Shown here: positions 33,421 to 47,057 of the stretch, in pieces
How the letters are laid out: every line of letters begins with the position of its first letter
How positions within the stretch are numbered: the stretch's first letter is position 1
Assembly: GCA_014773175.1 (NCBI GenBank)
Contig: VXCM01000483.1
Location: forward strand, 224,493-288,492
From: Lucifuga dentata
Lineage: Eukaryota > Chordata > Actinopteri > Ophidiiformes > Bythitidae
DNA: 64,000 nt
Reading direction: 5' to 3'
Notes under the pieces: generated by a model
What the model saw: the letters and a program-made list of their open reading frames with translations, nothing else
What the model was told of the DNA's origin: nothing
Database searches by the model: none
Position numbers and translations under genes: made by a program

Positions 33421-35272
33421 TGCGCACGGCAGCCAGTGGGGCCCACCGCAGAAGCCACAGCAGGCTGAAACCGAACCAGAGCCAGACCCAAGCTTGATTT
33501 TTGTGGAGCCATGATCCCATGGGTCCACTGTTAGTACGCATTCAATACATGCATCAGCTTTACATTTGTTCCTGTATGAATCTGCATCTGTTGGTGTGTT
33601 TTGATGTCTCTTTTTCTCCTCTTTTAAGTGCCAGGTTGAGGTAAGGTTCTTTTGGGGTCAGGGCCCGGTATGTTTCCATTACTAGTCACAGAGATGCTGA
33701 ATATTTGCGGTGTCCTCCCCTCTTCCTCTGAGCGTATGAGAAGGACTGGATCCAGTAAAGCCCTAGCACAAGCCCATAGCCTTCACGTTAGCACTCAGCT
33801 ATGTAACGAGACATGCCTGGGAACTGCTCCTCTCACATTACTAATGATTTGGACATCTTGCTCTTGTCATTTCCTCTTAGACAAACTCTGACGCTGACGC
33901 AGGCTAACTGCTCCAACTATCCAGGGAGAAGGAGGAAAACCTGCTTGAGTACGAGAGAGGCTGTTGGTTTAGCATGGAGGGAAGATGGACTGTGTTAACC
34001 AGATTTTTAAAAAATGGTTGTTTCATAGATGAAAAATCTCATCCCAGAGACAACACAGGAATGGGTCAGATGGTCATCATTGCTGCTCTGACATTGCTGT
34101 CCTTGAACACACAAACAGACATGCTTGAAATGCATGCAGGCAATATACTATAATACATACTATAGTTACATTTCTTGCACAAAAGAAATAACATTGAAAG
34201 CTGGAATGTTGATGCAACGGCCTTTGCGTGTTGAGATAAATAACTTTTTTTATTGCTATAACAAATCAAATGCAAACTTTTATGCGCAGTTTCAGCTCTA
34301 CCTGTTTTTTTTTTTTTTTTTTTTTNTTTTTTTTTTTTTTTTTTTGCAGCCATTACCAGACAGAGAAAGGCAATGTGGTTTCAGAGTCTGAATACTGCCT
34401 GGAAGCTGATGTTCTAGTCTGTTGGCTCCCGTTGGCGTGATCATGAGGTTTGGCTTCAGCTGTTTTGATGAAGACCAGACTCTTTGTCAAAATGCAATCC
34501 TTGATTCAGAACAGAACAGGAAAGTTAGCATGGTGTTCTGTTATTATTATTATATATTTTTTTTTGTAAAATCCCTCATTTGTCCCCATTTTATTTCTTT
34601 ATTTTTATTCTATAGTCCTCCAGCCTTGCAGACAAACACAGTTTTAGCCCCGTGGTGCTGAATGTCACATCTGATATCCTGGTGCCAGCGGTGATGAAAC
34701 TAATTTGGTGGTCAGTGACATGGCTTACAAACAAAGCCCCTGTTGGACCGAGAGCACTGGAAACTCTGCAAAGCTCCGGCCTGAACTGGGAAGGATCAGG
34801 AGTGTTGCTCCAGGGCACTAATGCAGCCTAAAGCCTCGGGATCGCTGTCGTGCTGTGATGTGTAGATTTAGTTCAGTGGTTTGAAATATTTAACTGAATT
34901 GACAGCCATGCTCCTATAAAAAAAAAAAAAAAAAAAAAAAAAAGTGTTCCTGATAAGCGTCGACTCCAGTTTTTTCACATTTTCACTTCATCTCCTGGAA
35001 ATTTTACTCGCCACTCAGCAAAACTAAAGTTGCTGTCAGAACTTTGTCGAAAACACTTCTTGTGCACGTTTGCACGGGTTGTTGATACTGTGAGGCAGGT
35101 GCACGAGCAACAGCAGATGCTGGCTGGAGAGGACTAGAGCAATCCGTAAACGTAAAATGGAGTAATGATGGTTTAATATGGGAAAAAAGGTTAAAAAGCG
35201 AGTAATGTTATTGTATTTTGTTTTTTAATGCTGTTGAATGTCACTAGAATTACTATCACCATTAGCCTATAA

Positions 35273-35657
35273 CAGTCGTCCTCAAAATCCGGACCAAACC
35301 ACAACTGTGTCACGACTCTGAGCAAATTATACTTTTCACATGTATTATTTGTATTATCTGCGAGACATCGCTGCGACGCAACAAGTCAAACTTGTCCGCT
35401 TTTTCTGCTGCAGAGAAAGTGAAACCGAATGTCCGACTGCTCCACTGTCTGTGTGAGAATGTCAACTCTGCTTTGGTTTGGTCCAATCATATTTAGCGTC
35501 CTGTTTCGTCTGCCCCACACCCCTCTCAATACCTTAAATTCTCAGTAAAAATTAGAATCCCAATCCGAACCTGGCTTGACTGATTTTAATAAATGGACCT
35601 TTGTCTTATTGAAATTTTTCTTTGCTGACCTTTAAGATTTGTATTTGAGTACCCCTG
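35273..35657. mobile_element. hAT-type non-autonomous element
   Basis: Perfect 8-bp direct repeats GCCTATAA flank it (35265-35272 and 35658-35665). The ends are imperfect inverted repeats, CAGTCGTCCTCAAAAT and the complement of CAGGGGTACTCAAATA, which match the CAG-GG-CTCAAA style of hAT termini. It is 385 bases with no transposase. The 8-bp duplication is diagnostic for the superfamily. Confidence 0.8.
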
Positions 35658-36790
35658 GCCTATAACTTCAGACTGGTTGCGAATTTTGCTCTAACACTCT
35701 CAAAAGTTATGACATCACTTTCAGCTCGATCAGCCAGCCTCAATTAAGCAGTCTTGATATTCTTTCACATCTCATGTATTCGGTTTCTATTTTAGCTGAG
35801 GTGTGATGGTGATGTGGCATGTTGAAAGGCTGTGAATGCAGCGAGGGGTGTGCAAGCATAGCTCAAACCCCCAGGGTCCCTCTCCTCAGTGCCTGGGGGG
35901 GTTCTCTCTTTCACACAGCCTGCTCCTTCACACGCTAAGCTGGTTTCTGAGCGATCATACAACCGTCTCAAATGCAGCTCTGTTTTTGCATACTTAGCCT
36001 ACACGTTTCTGTCTCGCCTTATACATTCAGCAGTGTATCAATACACCCTGTCTATTCTCGGTAATTGACAGTATGAATTGGTTTCACCCATGCAAAGCAA
36101 AAAAAAAAAAAAAGNAAAAAAAAAAAAAAAGGGTGGTTGGCCATCTTTTTTGGGCCGATACATGGCTGCCTGTCACTCCTCTTTTATCATTGAAATTGGA
36201 GTTTATCTTTTTACAAAGCTGAGTGGAATATTTTTGTTTTTCAAGTGATTATTAGCATCCTCCTTGGCCAGTATCTCCAGCTCCTGAAATGAGCACATCA
36301 AACGGTGGTCTGTGCTAACGAAGCGGTGTGGGCTGGCCTGCCTGCTGCTGTAAGGCACCTGCTGAAGTGACAGGCACGTAACAAAAGACACCCCCCTCCC
36401 CCACCCCCCACCACCCACAAGAGAGTCATCGGTGCTGGTGTGGAGTGCGCAGGACAATAGAGCAGAGAGGTGGCCTGCTCTTTTAGGCACGTGCCAGCTC
36501 GTGGCAACAACACACAGAGGGAAAAAAAAACAGCACAGAGGAGGATGACGGGGAGGAGGTGTGGAGGACAAGAGCAAGGGAAAAGGGGATGAAAGTGGAG
36601 GAGAGTGGCTGACACCTGCATGTGCTTGAGTTTTTTCCCCTCTCAATAGCAGAGATTATTGCTATATGTAGAGGCTGGAGTTGTGAAAGCAAATCTGAGA
36701 CAGAAGCGGGCACAAATGTGCAGGTGTGCGTGTGCATTTTTGTATTATGTACGTGCAGAAATTAGGGAAATCCACCAGCCGGTCATTTCA

Positions 36791-37200
36791 TCTAACTATA
36801 AAGGCAGAATTCTCTGTCTGTGGCACCAGTATCTCTAGAACCCGGCACTGTGTGAAGTTGATATTTGGCAAGTTCGTTGCTCAGGACCCAAGGACTTGCA
36901 ATATCGTGTGTGAAGTTGTTTGGATGAGCGGTTCTTNAAGTTCGTTGCTCAGGACCCAAGGACTTGCAATATCGTGTGTGAAGTTGTTTGGATGAGCGGT
37001 TCTCGAATTGAGCTGTGCTGATAAAAAGTAGTCTGCATGGCAGGATACGCTCTAGGTGGCAGGATACACTCTGCTCCATGGGCACTGCAAACAAAGCTAG
37101 CTCACAACAAGGTACAGAATAAAATGATGGCATTCTGCAGCACAGACCATAAAGTCCGGCCCGTTCCAAACAGGCACATTTTGAACGGGCACTGCACTAG
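36791..37200 (+). mobile_element. Helitron-like non-autonomous element, copy 2
   Basis: It shares with copy 1 the start A|TCTAACTATAAAG, the block around GGATGAGCGGTTCTCGAATT and the end GCACTAG. It has a different 3' hairpin, GCCCGTTC...GAACGGGC, ending about 10 bases before CTAG. The base after CTAG is G, not T. A 66-bp duplication around the N at 36937 is probably artefact and lengthens it. Confidence 0.55.
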
Positions 37201-39466
37201 GAACGCTTAATGCTGTTTTAAAGATGTTCCCTTACTCCTCTATCAAGGTGGAATGAAAAATATTCCATCTGCTGCACAGTAAAGCAGATTTTTAACCTGT
37301 TTCACAAGGTGAAATGCAGATGCAGATGTGTTTTGTCATTGCCGCAGTAGGTGAAATATACACACATGCACACACACCGAAGCAGAACACTGTGCTAGTT
37401 TATGTGGATAGCAGTGAAATAAATCAAGTTAGGCCTCACATGTAGCTCAGGCTATTTGTGCTGTGTTATTTACTTTTGTGGTGAAATAATCATTAGCCTA
37501 TAAAAATATGAAAGTGAAAAATGTAAAGAAGCGCTATAAATAGTTAGCAAGTAGCAATATGGATCACTGGCCTTGCACCGTCCCTGAAGACCTCCACGGC
37601 TTTCTTTGTCTTAATTCTTTTTTTTTGTATCATTTCATTCAGCTCTTTCCACAAGGGAGAGGGTGAAGGTCTGAGTTGCACAAACATATCTCTCTCTCTC
37701 TCTCACACACGCACGCACGCACACGCACGCATGCACATGCAGACAGCAGAAACATTTCACATACACCATGTCTTTGTAGTGTGGAAGTGTGTGTTTTCCC
37801 TTGTTTTTTGAGACAATCTCTTCATCTCAAACTTCTCAAACACACGCATATGCAAACACATCTTAATATAGAGTTATATTTGACATTCAGTTATTTTGAA
37901 TAGGCTGAAAGCCATATAGGTTTTGATCAGATACATTGATTTGTACATTCCACCGCCAAAACCCTCAGGCTTTCCATATGCAGGACAATCTGAAAAGGAT
38001 CTAAGATATTAGTCCAGCTATGTTCTGCCTGTTGAGTAATGAATCTTGTTTGATGTCAGTAGTGTTGTTCGGTTCCTCTACTTGATTGGTAGAGATTCTA
38101 TAATATTCAGATGCTCCCCTAATTAACTTTTAAGTTTTTGTGGCCAGATTCATAGAATGGAAAAGTCGGAATGGTTTGACTGTAGTGTGTTTGGCCGCCT
38201 TTGCAAAGCTTATTTTCAAAGGTTTCTTTATCTCCCTGTTGTGTTTTTTTTTTCCTTTTAGATTGAAAGACAAAGTTTCCTGTCTTCATTTTCTATTCCA
38301 TCTAGTCTTGGACCCTCTTACTCAAAGACCTCAAAGACTGTGTTGCACGCTTGCTCCTCTGAGGTGTAATTGGTTCTGTCCCGCTCTCCGTCTCTCGGCT
38401 CGTGGTCCAACGAGCGTGAGTGCTTGAACATTTGGGCTAATGACTTTGAATAGTGATTAAAATGAATTGGAGAGTGGGCTCCCTCTGTAGTATCTGGACC
38501 CCTCCATCATTAGTGTGTCTTTTCTCTCGCTTCCTCTTTTCTGATTCTGTGTCACCAGTGTTACTCAAGCAGGGGTTTCAGATGAGGCCTGGGTGGGCTT
38601 TTATGAGCGCAGACTCAAAGGTTTTTTCTTCTTGTAATCATGGACACCACTCTTCTAGCACTTCCACTGTCATCTTCTGGGTCCTCAAAGGTGCCTTTGA
38701 TTCCCTCACATCCTACACCCAGGCCAGATAGCATCACATTATATTACCCCCCCCCCCCCNCCCCAACACACACACCTTTCTCAGCACAAGCTCATCATTT
38801 TACATTCACATTTATTATCCTAGTGCTGATTTCGCACTCCTCTCTTTGGGACTGCTTAATTTCAGGTCGCTTCCCCTTCATTTCTCCATCCATCTCCACT
38901 CTGTCCCAGTTGCCTGGATCCACCTTTTTTAATCAGGTCCCTCTCTTTGTTTTCCTCTTCTGTATGAAATGAATAATGCAGACTGGAAGAAGGAGCGATG
39001 AAAGAAGAACTGAAGCCCGTGCCAACCTCTGTGACGCACAGTGCCACACATCTCTCACAGGACCATCAACACATCAGGGAGAACAAGCTTCACTTTTTCT
39101 TTATTACCATTTTTCTCTCTTTTTTTTAATATTATGCTTGCTGTGTCCAAGTAATTGTTGCCTTTTCCCAGTCAGTTTTGCCCCATGTAGCTTAACTCTT
39201 ATTATTGTTTGGATGGAGGATTTGAATCCTGGATTTGAGTGTACAGTTTGTTTTGCTAACTGCCATTTTTTTTTTTTTTGAGCCAGAAGTGCCTTGGATG
39301 AAGCTGTGGCAGAAGCAAGTGGCCACCATATCAGACTGGCTGATAGGCTGAGATGTATGAAAAAAACCTAACTTTTCTTGAAGGCTTTTTATCTCCTTTT
39401 TTGGAATGATTCTCAAAATTACCACTAGAATGTTAATTCGAACGACTGCAAGTAACTTTTCAGGGC

Positions 39467-40059
39467 TTGAAGGACCATACCACCCATTTTGCATGTTTGA
39501 GCCTAATATATTCAATTTTCATACACGTAAGGTTACTGACAATCATTTCCCAAAAGATAAAACTGTATTTCAGCTTTCTTGATATTTTGCAAAATTTCTT
39601 AATCTTTCAAAATCAAATATTCAAGCAATACACCCATCTTAAAAATCAATGTTTCACCTGCTAATGGATATGCAGCCTTATGAAGTCACGGTCGTTAAAA
39701 TTTTTCCATAAATGCAGGTCTTCTTTTGGCACTATATTCCCCAGTGGAAACATACATTCACTCTGCGCTTTTTATTGCATTTACATGCTAAAATTGTGAA
39801 ACTTAGAAAAAACCTGAATACACGCCTTATTCACGATGATGATTACCTATCCCAAGAACATTTCAAGTATCAACAAGTTGATTTTAATAGCGTACCAGAA
39901 TGAACTGAAACCAATGGCGGTCTGGAAGGTAGGAATTTTTTTTTTTAACTCACCGTTCCAGTAGTATGCTTTGGGAAATGATTGTCATTAAGCTTACGTA
40001 GGTATGAAAATTGAATATTTTAGGCTCAAACATGCAAAATGGATGGTATGGTCCTTTAA
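39467..40059 (+). mobile_element. TTAA element, copy C
   Basis: Left border TTGA-AGGACCATACC (one change from TTAA), right border GGTATGGTCCT-TTAA. Inverted ends of about 85 bases with few mismatches. Non-coding, 585 bases. Confidence 0.85.
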
Positions 40060-40748
40060 CTGTGAAAAAAAAACAACTGTATTTTTCCATTGACTGGAGT
40101 ACAGTCAGACTTTTCCTGTTGCCAGTATCACACAGCTATTACATGAACTGCAGACTAAGGCATTTCCATGTTGGCTTCAGCAACAGTGACCAGTGCTCGC
40201 AAAACGAGAAGGAACTCAAATGGTCTCACATTCCAGCCGAGCAAAGTCCAGTCCATTTGTGGCACAGAAAAGAGAAGTGTTTCCAAAGAACTGCTGTCCT
40301 CGCCAAATCAGTATCTTGTTTTTCCTGTTACCTCTGTGCCAGCTGAAAGCGTTTTCCACTGCAGAGCAAGTGATTAACACATTGTCCCTGCATCATGTCA
40401 GCACATGCCAAATGGAACTTTTTTGGGTTTTTTTTTTTTCCTTGACAAGAATGAGGATAAAATATGTCAAGATAGGGTTGGGTTTTTTTCATTTCATTTT
40501 TTAAAATGGGATTAGGCCCATTAGTGTCATTTGAGAGTGTATAACCTGTGTTGCTATGTTCTGAGACATTGCTGAGAGGTATTATTTTCAGCTAATCAGT
40601 TGGTTTATCCATCTCTGCTGTATTTCACAGAATATAACCTTCCCCACTCTTCTTTGTCTTGGAACTGCATAGCCAAGGAAACATATAGAGCTTTCCATAG
40701 TAAAATAAGGGACTTTCAGAGTTTGTCTAAGGAAATAAATCACAGAAT

Positions 40749-41327
40749 TTAAAGGATCATACCTGCCATTTTGCAAGTTTGAGCATAATATATTCAATTT
40801 GCATTCATGTTACGTGACTGACAATCATTTCCCAAAGAATATTTCAGCTTTCCTGATATTTTGCAATATCTCCTAATCTTTCAAAAAATCGAATATTCAA
40901 TCGATACACTCACTTTAAAAAAATCGATGTTTTGCCTGCTTATTGTTACGCAGCCTTATGAAGTCACGGTCATTTAAATTTTTCAATAAAAGCAGGTCTT
41001 CTTTTGGGACTATATTCCCTGGTGGAGACATACATTCACTCCGTGCTTTTTATTGTGCTTAAACACTAAAATTACGTAACATTGAAAAAAACCTGAATGA
41101 AGGCCTACGTCTCGTTTGCGATGATGGATTACCTATTCCCAGTACATTTCAAGTATCAACAAGTTGATTTTAATAGCAGAATGAACTGAAACCAATGGCC
41201 TGGAAGGTAGGAGAAACATTTTTAATTCATCATTCCAGTGGTATGCTTTGGGAAATGATTGTCAGTAACGTTACATGTATGAAAATACACGGCCCAAACA
41301 TGCAAAATGGCTGGTATGGTCCTTTAC
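40749..41327 (+). mobile_element. TTAA element, copy D
   Basis: Left border TTAA-AGGATCATACC, right border GGTATGGTCCT-TTAC. It lies about 690 bases after copy C in the same orientation. The right arm has lost part of the TATTCAATTTTCATAC-type block. Confidence 0.85.
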
Positions 41328-43159
41328 GACGAGTACGTTAACTTGTGAGACCAGAGTCTAGCAGGGATTGAGATTTGTCTCAAGTATGAAAAAAAAAAAG
41401 GAAAATTGATGAAGAAAAGCAGCATTGTTTACATTGTGGTAGCAAATTAACAAATAAGGTGTGCATTGGAAGTATGAGAACAAAGAAGACTGTTCACAGA
41501 AAACTGCTGAATAATCTCGTTAATATCCTTTCCTCTCCATCTGCCTCTCTCTTCTCTTTTTCCCTTCCATCCTCTCTCATATAATTACCTATGTGTGACT
41601 GGACCTGCTGTGAAAATGTCGTGCTGGAGTCTCACGTTAGATGGAACACAGTCAGAAAACAGTGTTTGTTTACTCTGAGTGGTTGGTGGTCTGGATGGGA
41701 TTTTTTTCTTCTTCCTCAACAGCTAAGCAGCCATCAGTTTGTCACAGAGATAAATGGGGTTTTTATTAGCTCACTTAGCAATATACCTTTCCCCATTTTT
41801 TTTGATACCTTCAAAGACATTATATATTCACACTTGCCAGCTTCAATATGCAAATAGAGAGGGTTGATAGAAAATGTGTAGAAACCAACGCAATCCGCTG
41901 CTGTTGAACAAAAATAGGTTTGATCTTGGTCCAAATGCCAAATCAACATGCTGCTCCGCTGCGCTTCATCAGCTGCTGTGCTGCATTCAACTCTGGTGCA
42001 GAACCTGGCAAGGTTCACCATATAAATCCTGAAACGCAGCAGGCATTGGAAAACTCCAGCTCCAATGCTGCTTCCTCAACCGCCGGCCAGTGTGACCAGC
42101 ACCTCTGCTGACAGCACTGTCAGGAGCCAACAACTGAATCCGGGACGCTCCGCAACACACTGGCATTTTATCATTGCAGTAGGACTACAATGCACACTTT
42201 TTATTTTCATAAATAGTGTGACAATCCACAAGACAGTGACTTCACAGCTGCGAGATAACAGCTAAGGCACCAATACGTGAGCCTCACTGGTAAAATGTAA
42301 CTTGACAGGTGTGTATATTTTTAGGTTGAAGTTCCCAGTACTGTGTGTTTGGCCTTTATTGATTGTCTCTCCGTTGGCACACTGAAACCAGGTTGCGCCC
42401 GATCTCTTGGGCTGTCTAGGCAGTTGTACATTTGCAGCTGTCTCGGACCAGAGCTGAGAACTGGGTTCTGCTATGCATCTATGAATAGTCAGGGATTTAG
42501 CTTTTAGCTGGTGATGCCCCTCTGCTGCCAGAAGCTGAGCTCGCCACCCGTCTCTCCTCCGCATGACAGAAATGCAGGCGGACTGGTACATGAGTTACCG
42601 ACACTGTTTTCATCCACTGAATACTTTGGAAGGCAAAAATTTCTTTCTTTGATGAGAGCAGGACCTTTGGTGGAACAGAGACGATGAGAGAAATGGTGAG
42701 GGAAAAAAAAAATCCAGGGAATGTGGTGCTGGAAAGGAGAGGGGGGTTTCATAGATTTAAAGATCACATGATAGCAGTTTAGATCAATCTGTAAGTTTTG
42801 AGTTATATTTTTGTATTTATGCAGTAAGCCTGGGCTTCTGATTATAGTTACACATCTTGAACTGTGTGTGCGTGTGAGGCCTTGGCCGTGATCTCATTTG
42901 CTCCTGTTGATCAAGTTTGCTTTGTTATTTGCGCTTTTTCGTTGTGTGTGTTAATCCAGCCTGGCAGTCATAATTGATCTCGTTAATGTGGGCGTGGGAG
43001 GCGATAGAATGACAGGGAGCTCAGACATCCTTTGGTTATTTTGACATGTAGGGCAGTCCAGAACACAGAAGGTCAGGGTGAAGAGTGAGGGTGCCAGTCC
43101 CAGTCTAACAACACGTAAGGCCAAAGTGCAAAGAATCACTTAGAGAGGCAGGAAGGTCG

Positions 43160-43286
43160 GCTGGGTGGATGGCTTGTAAACCCCCTGTGACACTGAAATC
43201 AAAATGCCACAACACCCAGCCANGCTGGGTGGATGGCTTGTAAACCCCCTGTGACACTGAAATCAAAATGCCACAACACCCAGCCA
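43160..43286. repeat. 63-bp duplication around a single N
   Basis: 43160-43222 and 43224-43286 are identical and separated by an N. This is the clearest example of the repeated contig-end pattern found throughout the window, and is probably not biological. Confidence 0.85.
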
Positions 43287-43598
43287 GCGAAGCAGCCATC
43301 CAGCCTCCGGTACCAGCACTGTCTAATCGGCCCTGTTTTCCAGGATGTTTCTAGATTGTCTAAATGGAGTCTGAAATGAAGCCAAATGTCAAAGATAGGA
43401 CTCTGATTTCTTGGATTAACCCACGGGTGGTTTGAAGTCATGAAAATCAGATACCGCATTCATCTTTTGTTGGCTGCTGTCTTCAATTGCAATCTAATAT
43501 GGATTGTTCCAGTGATAACGTATATCAGATAACATGTCAGTTTTAATCATCGCTGCATTATAATAACATTTTTGCAAATATTGTTCCTCTTTAATGTC

Positions 43599-44186
43599 TT
43601 AAAGGACCATACCATCCATTTTGCATGTTTGAGCCTAATATATTCAATTTTCATACACGTAACGTTACTGACAATCATTTCCCAAAGCATGCTACTGGAT
43701 GGTGAGTTAAAAAAAATATTCCTACCTTCCAGACCGCCATTTGTTTCAGTTCATTCTGGTATGCTATTAAAATCAACTTGTTGATACTTGAAACCTTATT
43801 GGGATAGGTCATCCATTGTTGTGAACAACACGTATCAGTATTCACGTTTTTTCGAAGTTTTGTAATTTTACCGTTTAAGCGCAATAAAAAGTGAGGAGTA
43901 TGTCTCCACCAGGGAATATAGTCCCAAAAGAAGACCAGCATTTATTGAAAAATTTAAACGACCATGACTTCATAAGGCTGCGTAACCATTAGCAGGCGAA
44001 ACATCGATTTTTAAGGTGGGTATATTGCTTGAATATATGATTTTGAAAGGTTAAGAGATTTTTCAAAATATCAGGAAAGCTGAAATACAGTTTTATCCTT
44101 TGGGAAATGATTGTCAGTAACGTAACATGTATGAAAGTTGAATATATTAGGCTCAAACATGCAAAATGGGTGATATGGTCTTTTAA
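43599..44186 (-). mobile_element. TTAA element, copy E (reverse)
   Basis: Borders TTAA-AGGACCATACC and GATATGGTCTT-TTAA, reversed internal order. About 580 bases, non-coding. With copies C and D it forms an inverted arrangement within one intron. Confidence 0.85.
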
Positions 44187-44694
44187 CATACTAACCATCC
44201 TTGTAACACATGAAGATAAATATGTTGACACATAAATATCTGCTAATAAGTAACTTAATTTTAGCCCCTTTACACCCACGTACACCCACACAGGTGCGTT
44301 CACTTGTAGCTTGTTAGGCCTCAGGACAGAGTGGGTGAGTTGAGATGGTGATTGATTGTCATCTCCCTGACTGTTTTGACATTTTTGGCACACCTGTCAG
44401 AGACAACTTACTTCTTTAAGAGTCATTTAAGTACATGCACTTTTCCAGTATAGCTCTGCCCAGAATGTAAGATTTTCCCTGACACGCTGGATAAAAAGTA
44501 TAATTGTTGAAGCGCCTATAGAAGTATCCTGTTGTTGTCAGAGACGAAAAAGAATCTGGCACTTCTTACTTTTGATTTATTGGCTGATCGCTCTGTGGAT
44601 GGGACACATATCTTCTTTACAGCTATATTCATGGCAAAGTCAACATTGTGTCAATCAATGATACATGCCGGACCAGAGTAAAATCTAATCAGAG

Positions 44695-45223
44695 TTAAAG
44701 GATTACACCGGTGATTTTGCCCATTTAAGCCCAATAAATACTAGCCGCATACCCATTATTTTACTGAAAACCAACTTCCAAAACATAAAACCGTATTTTA
44801 GTTTTCCCTTATTTTGCCAAATGCCCTAATATTTCAAAATCAAATGTACAGGTGATGCACCCACCATAAAATCAATGTTTTGTCTGCTAACATACGTTTG
44901 AATGTAGAAGCATGGTTTTTTAATTTCTTGAAAAAAGCTGTCTTCTCCTTGGACTTTCTTCCATGGCAGAAACATGCATTTTCTTGCTTCAACAAAAAAT
45001 TTAATAGATGTTGTGTTTGCTGTGATGAATTACTTATTGCAAGCAAGTTTAATCTCTACAGGTTAATTTCTTTAGCGCAGTGGAATTAACTGAAACCAAT
45101 GGCAGGCTGAAAGTTTGGAAAAACAATTCTAATGCTCCAGGAGTCTATTTTGGGAAATGGTTGTCAGATGCAGGTTGTATGGATTGGGCTCAAACCTGCA
45201 AAACAACTGGTATGGTCCTTTAA
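44695..45223 (+). mobile_element. TTAA element, copy F (divergent subfamily)
   Basis: Borders TTAA-AGGATTACACC and GGTATGGTCCT-TTAA. The internal sequence can be aligned by landmarks (AATCAATGTTTTGTCTGCTA, GTCTTCTCCTTGGAC) but is much more diverged than in other copies and about 60 bases shorter. It is probably an older insertion or a distinct subfamily. Confidence 0.7.
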
Positions 45224-46418
45224 GACAGTTGCAGTGTTTCACAAACAAATACAGCCATTAAAAATAATTTATAATTTTTTTTTTTTACTGGANTTGCAGT
45301 GTTTCACAAACAAATACAGCCATTAAAAATAATTTATAATTTTTTTTTTTTACTGGAGTAATTATAAAGTTAAAAGTGACAATAATCAAAGGCTCCTGGA
45401 TTGAACATTTAACTGCTTTTTAGTTTGCTTTTGTTTGCCTCCAGCATTGGATGCTTTAAATCCTTATCTTTTGTAAGCCTCTTTTACATATGAATCAAGT
45501 TAAACATAGCTTTTAATGTGAATTTCAGAAAATAATATTCCTAGTATAGTGTCTGCAATCCCAGGAGAAATGCTGTTGTGCAAACACTTATTTTCATGAT
45601 CTTCAAAGCCCACATGAAGGCCAGAGAAACCTTGGAAAAGAAAAGCTGAACTAATGTAAAATAAATATCCACACTACTGGAAAAAGGCTTGTCTGCTCAC
45701 ATGCACACACATGCATGCTTACAGTACACACACAAAACTCCCCAGTATACACACACAAACATGAATTTACAGTTCCATGCAGATATCTAATGCAGATGTC
45801 TAATTAGCATTATTAACCTTCAGTGAACAGGGCTGATGACTTGAACTGGGAGATGATTCCTCTCTCCATCGTACCAGGGGATTTTTAATTGGCCAGGGAG
45901 GCCTGAGCTCTTGCTGTCTGTTCGTCAGAGGCGACAGAGACGACAGACAGTCGTACACAAATGACAGACTGACAGTTCTGTAGACAGACGGCCCTCAGTC
46001 TGGAGGAAAAACATGCAAATCTCCCACTGTGAAGTGTGTTGTGTTCCCTCTCTTTGTGTCGATGTTTTTTCTGTGTGTCCATTTTTGTTTATGACATGTA
46101 TTGATGCAAATAAGATGTTGTTTGACCAAGAGGCAGCAGATAGCAGAAGATTTGTTATTCCAGATTCTAAAACTGTAGACCATCCATACAGTCTTGCCTG
46201 TTTTTTTTTTTGNTTTTTTTTTTTTGTTTGTTTTTTTTTCCTGCCTCTGCCTGCAGCATATGCTCATTAACACTTTCCTGCATTAACTATTCACATTTTC
46301 TCCATGGTGCCTGTGCATGAGTGCAGATGCATGCTGTATGCATTGATGCAGACAGCTACATGTGCATGAACTTGTTCTTAAATTCATTTTGTATTTGAAT
46401 AAATGTATATGCCTAACA

Positions 46419-47057
46419 TTAAAGGACCATACCATCCATTTTGCATGTTTGAGCCTAATATATTCAATTTTCCATACATGTTACGTTACTGACAGTCATT
46501 TCCCAAAGGATAAAACTGTATTTCAGCTTTCCTGATATTTTGCAAAATTTCTTAATATTTCAAAATCATATATTCAAGTAATATACCCACCTTAAAAATC
46601 AATGTTTCACCTGCTAATAGTTACGCAGCCTTATGAAGTCATGGTCCTTTANCCACCTTAAAAATCAATGTTTCACCTGCTAATAGTTACGCAGCCTTAT
46701 GAAGTCATGGTCCTTTAACTTTTTTGATAAACGCAGGTGTTCTTTTGGGGCTATATTCACTCTGCACTTTTTATTGTGCTTAAATGCTAAAATTACATAA
46801 CTTTGAAAAAACCCTGAATACACGTGTTGTCCACAATGATGGATTACCTATCCCAAGAACGTTTCAAGAATCAGCAAGTTGATTTTAATAGCGTACCAGA
46901 ATGAACTGAAACCAGTGGTGGTCTAGAAGGCAGGAAAATTTTTTTTAACTCACTATTCCAGTAGTATGCTTTGGGAATTGATTGTCAGTAACATTACGTG
47001 TATGAAAATTGAATATATTAGGCTCAAACATGTAAAATGGGTGGTATGGTCCTTTAA
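46419..47057 (+). mobile_element. TTAA element, copy G
   Basis: Borders TTAA-AGGACCATACC and GGTATGGTCCT-TTAA. A 65-bp duplication either side of the N at 46652 falls inside it, so its true length is about 565 bases. Confidence 0.85.

Noticed and set aside
43160..43286. Tandem duplications read as a CRISPR-like or satellite array
   Set aside because: Each is a single pair split by one N with a near-constant size, which fits contig-end overlap. There are no spacers and the organism is a vertebrate.
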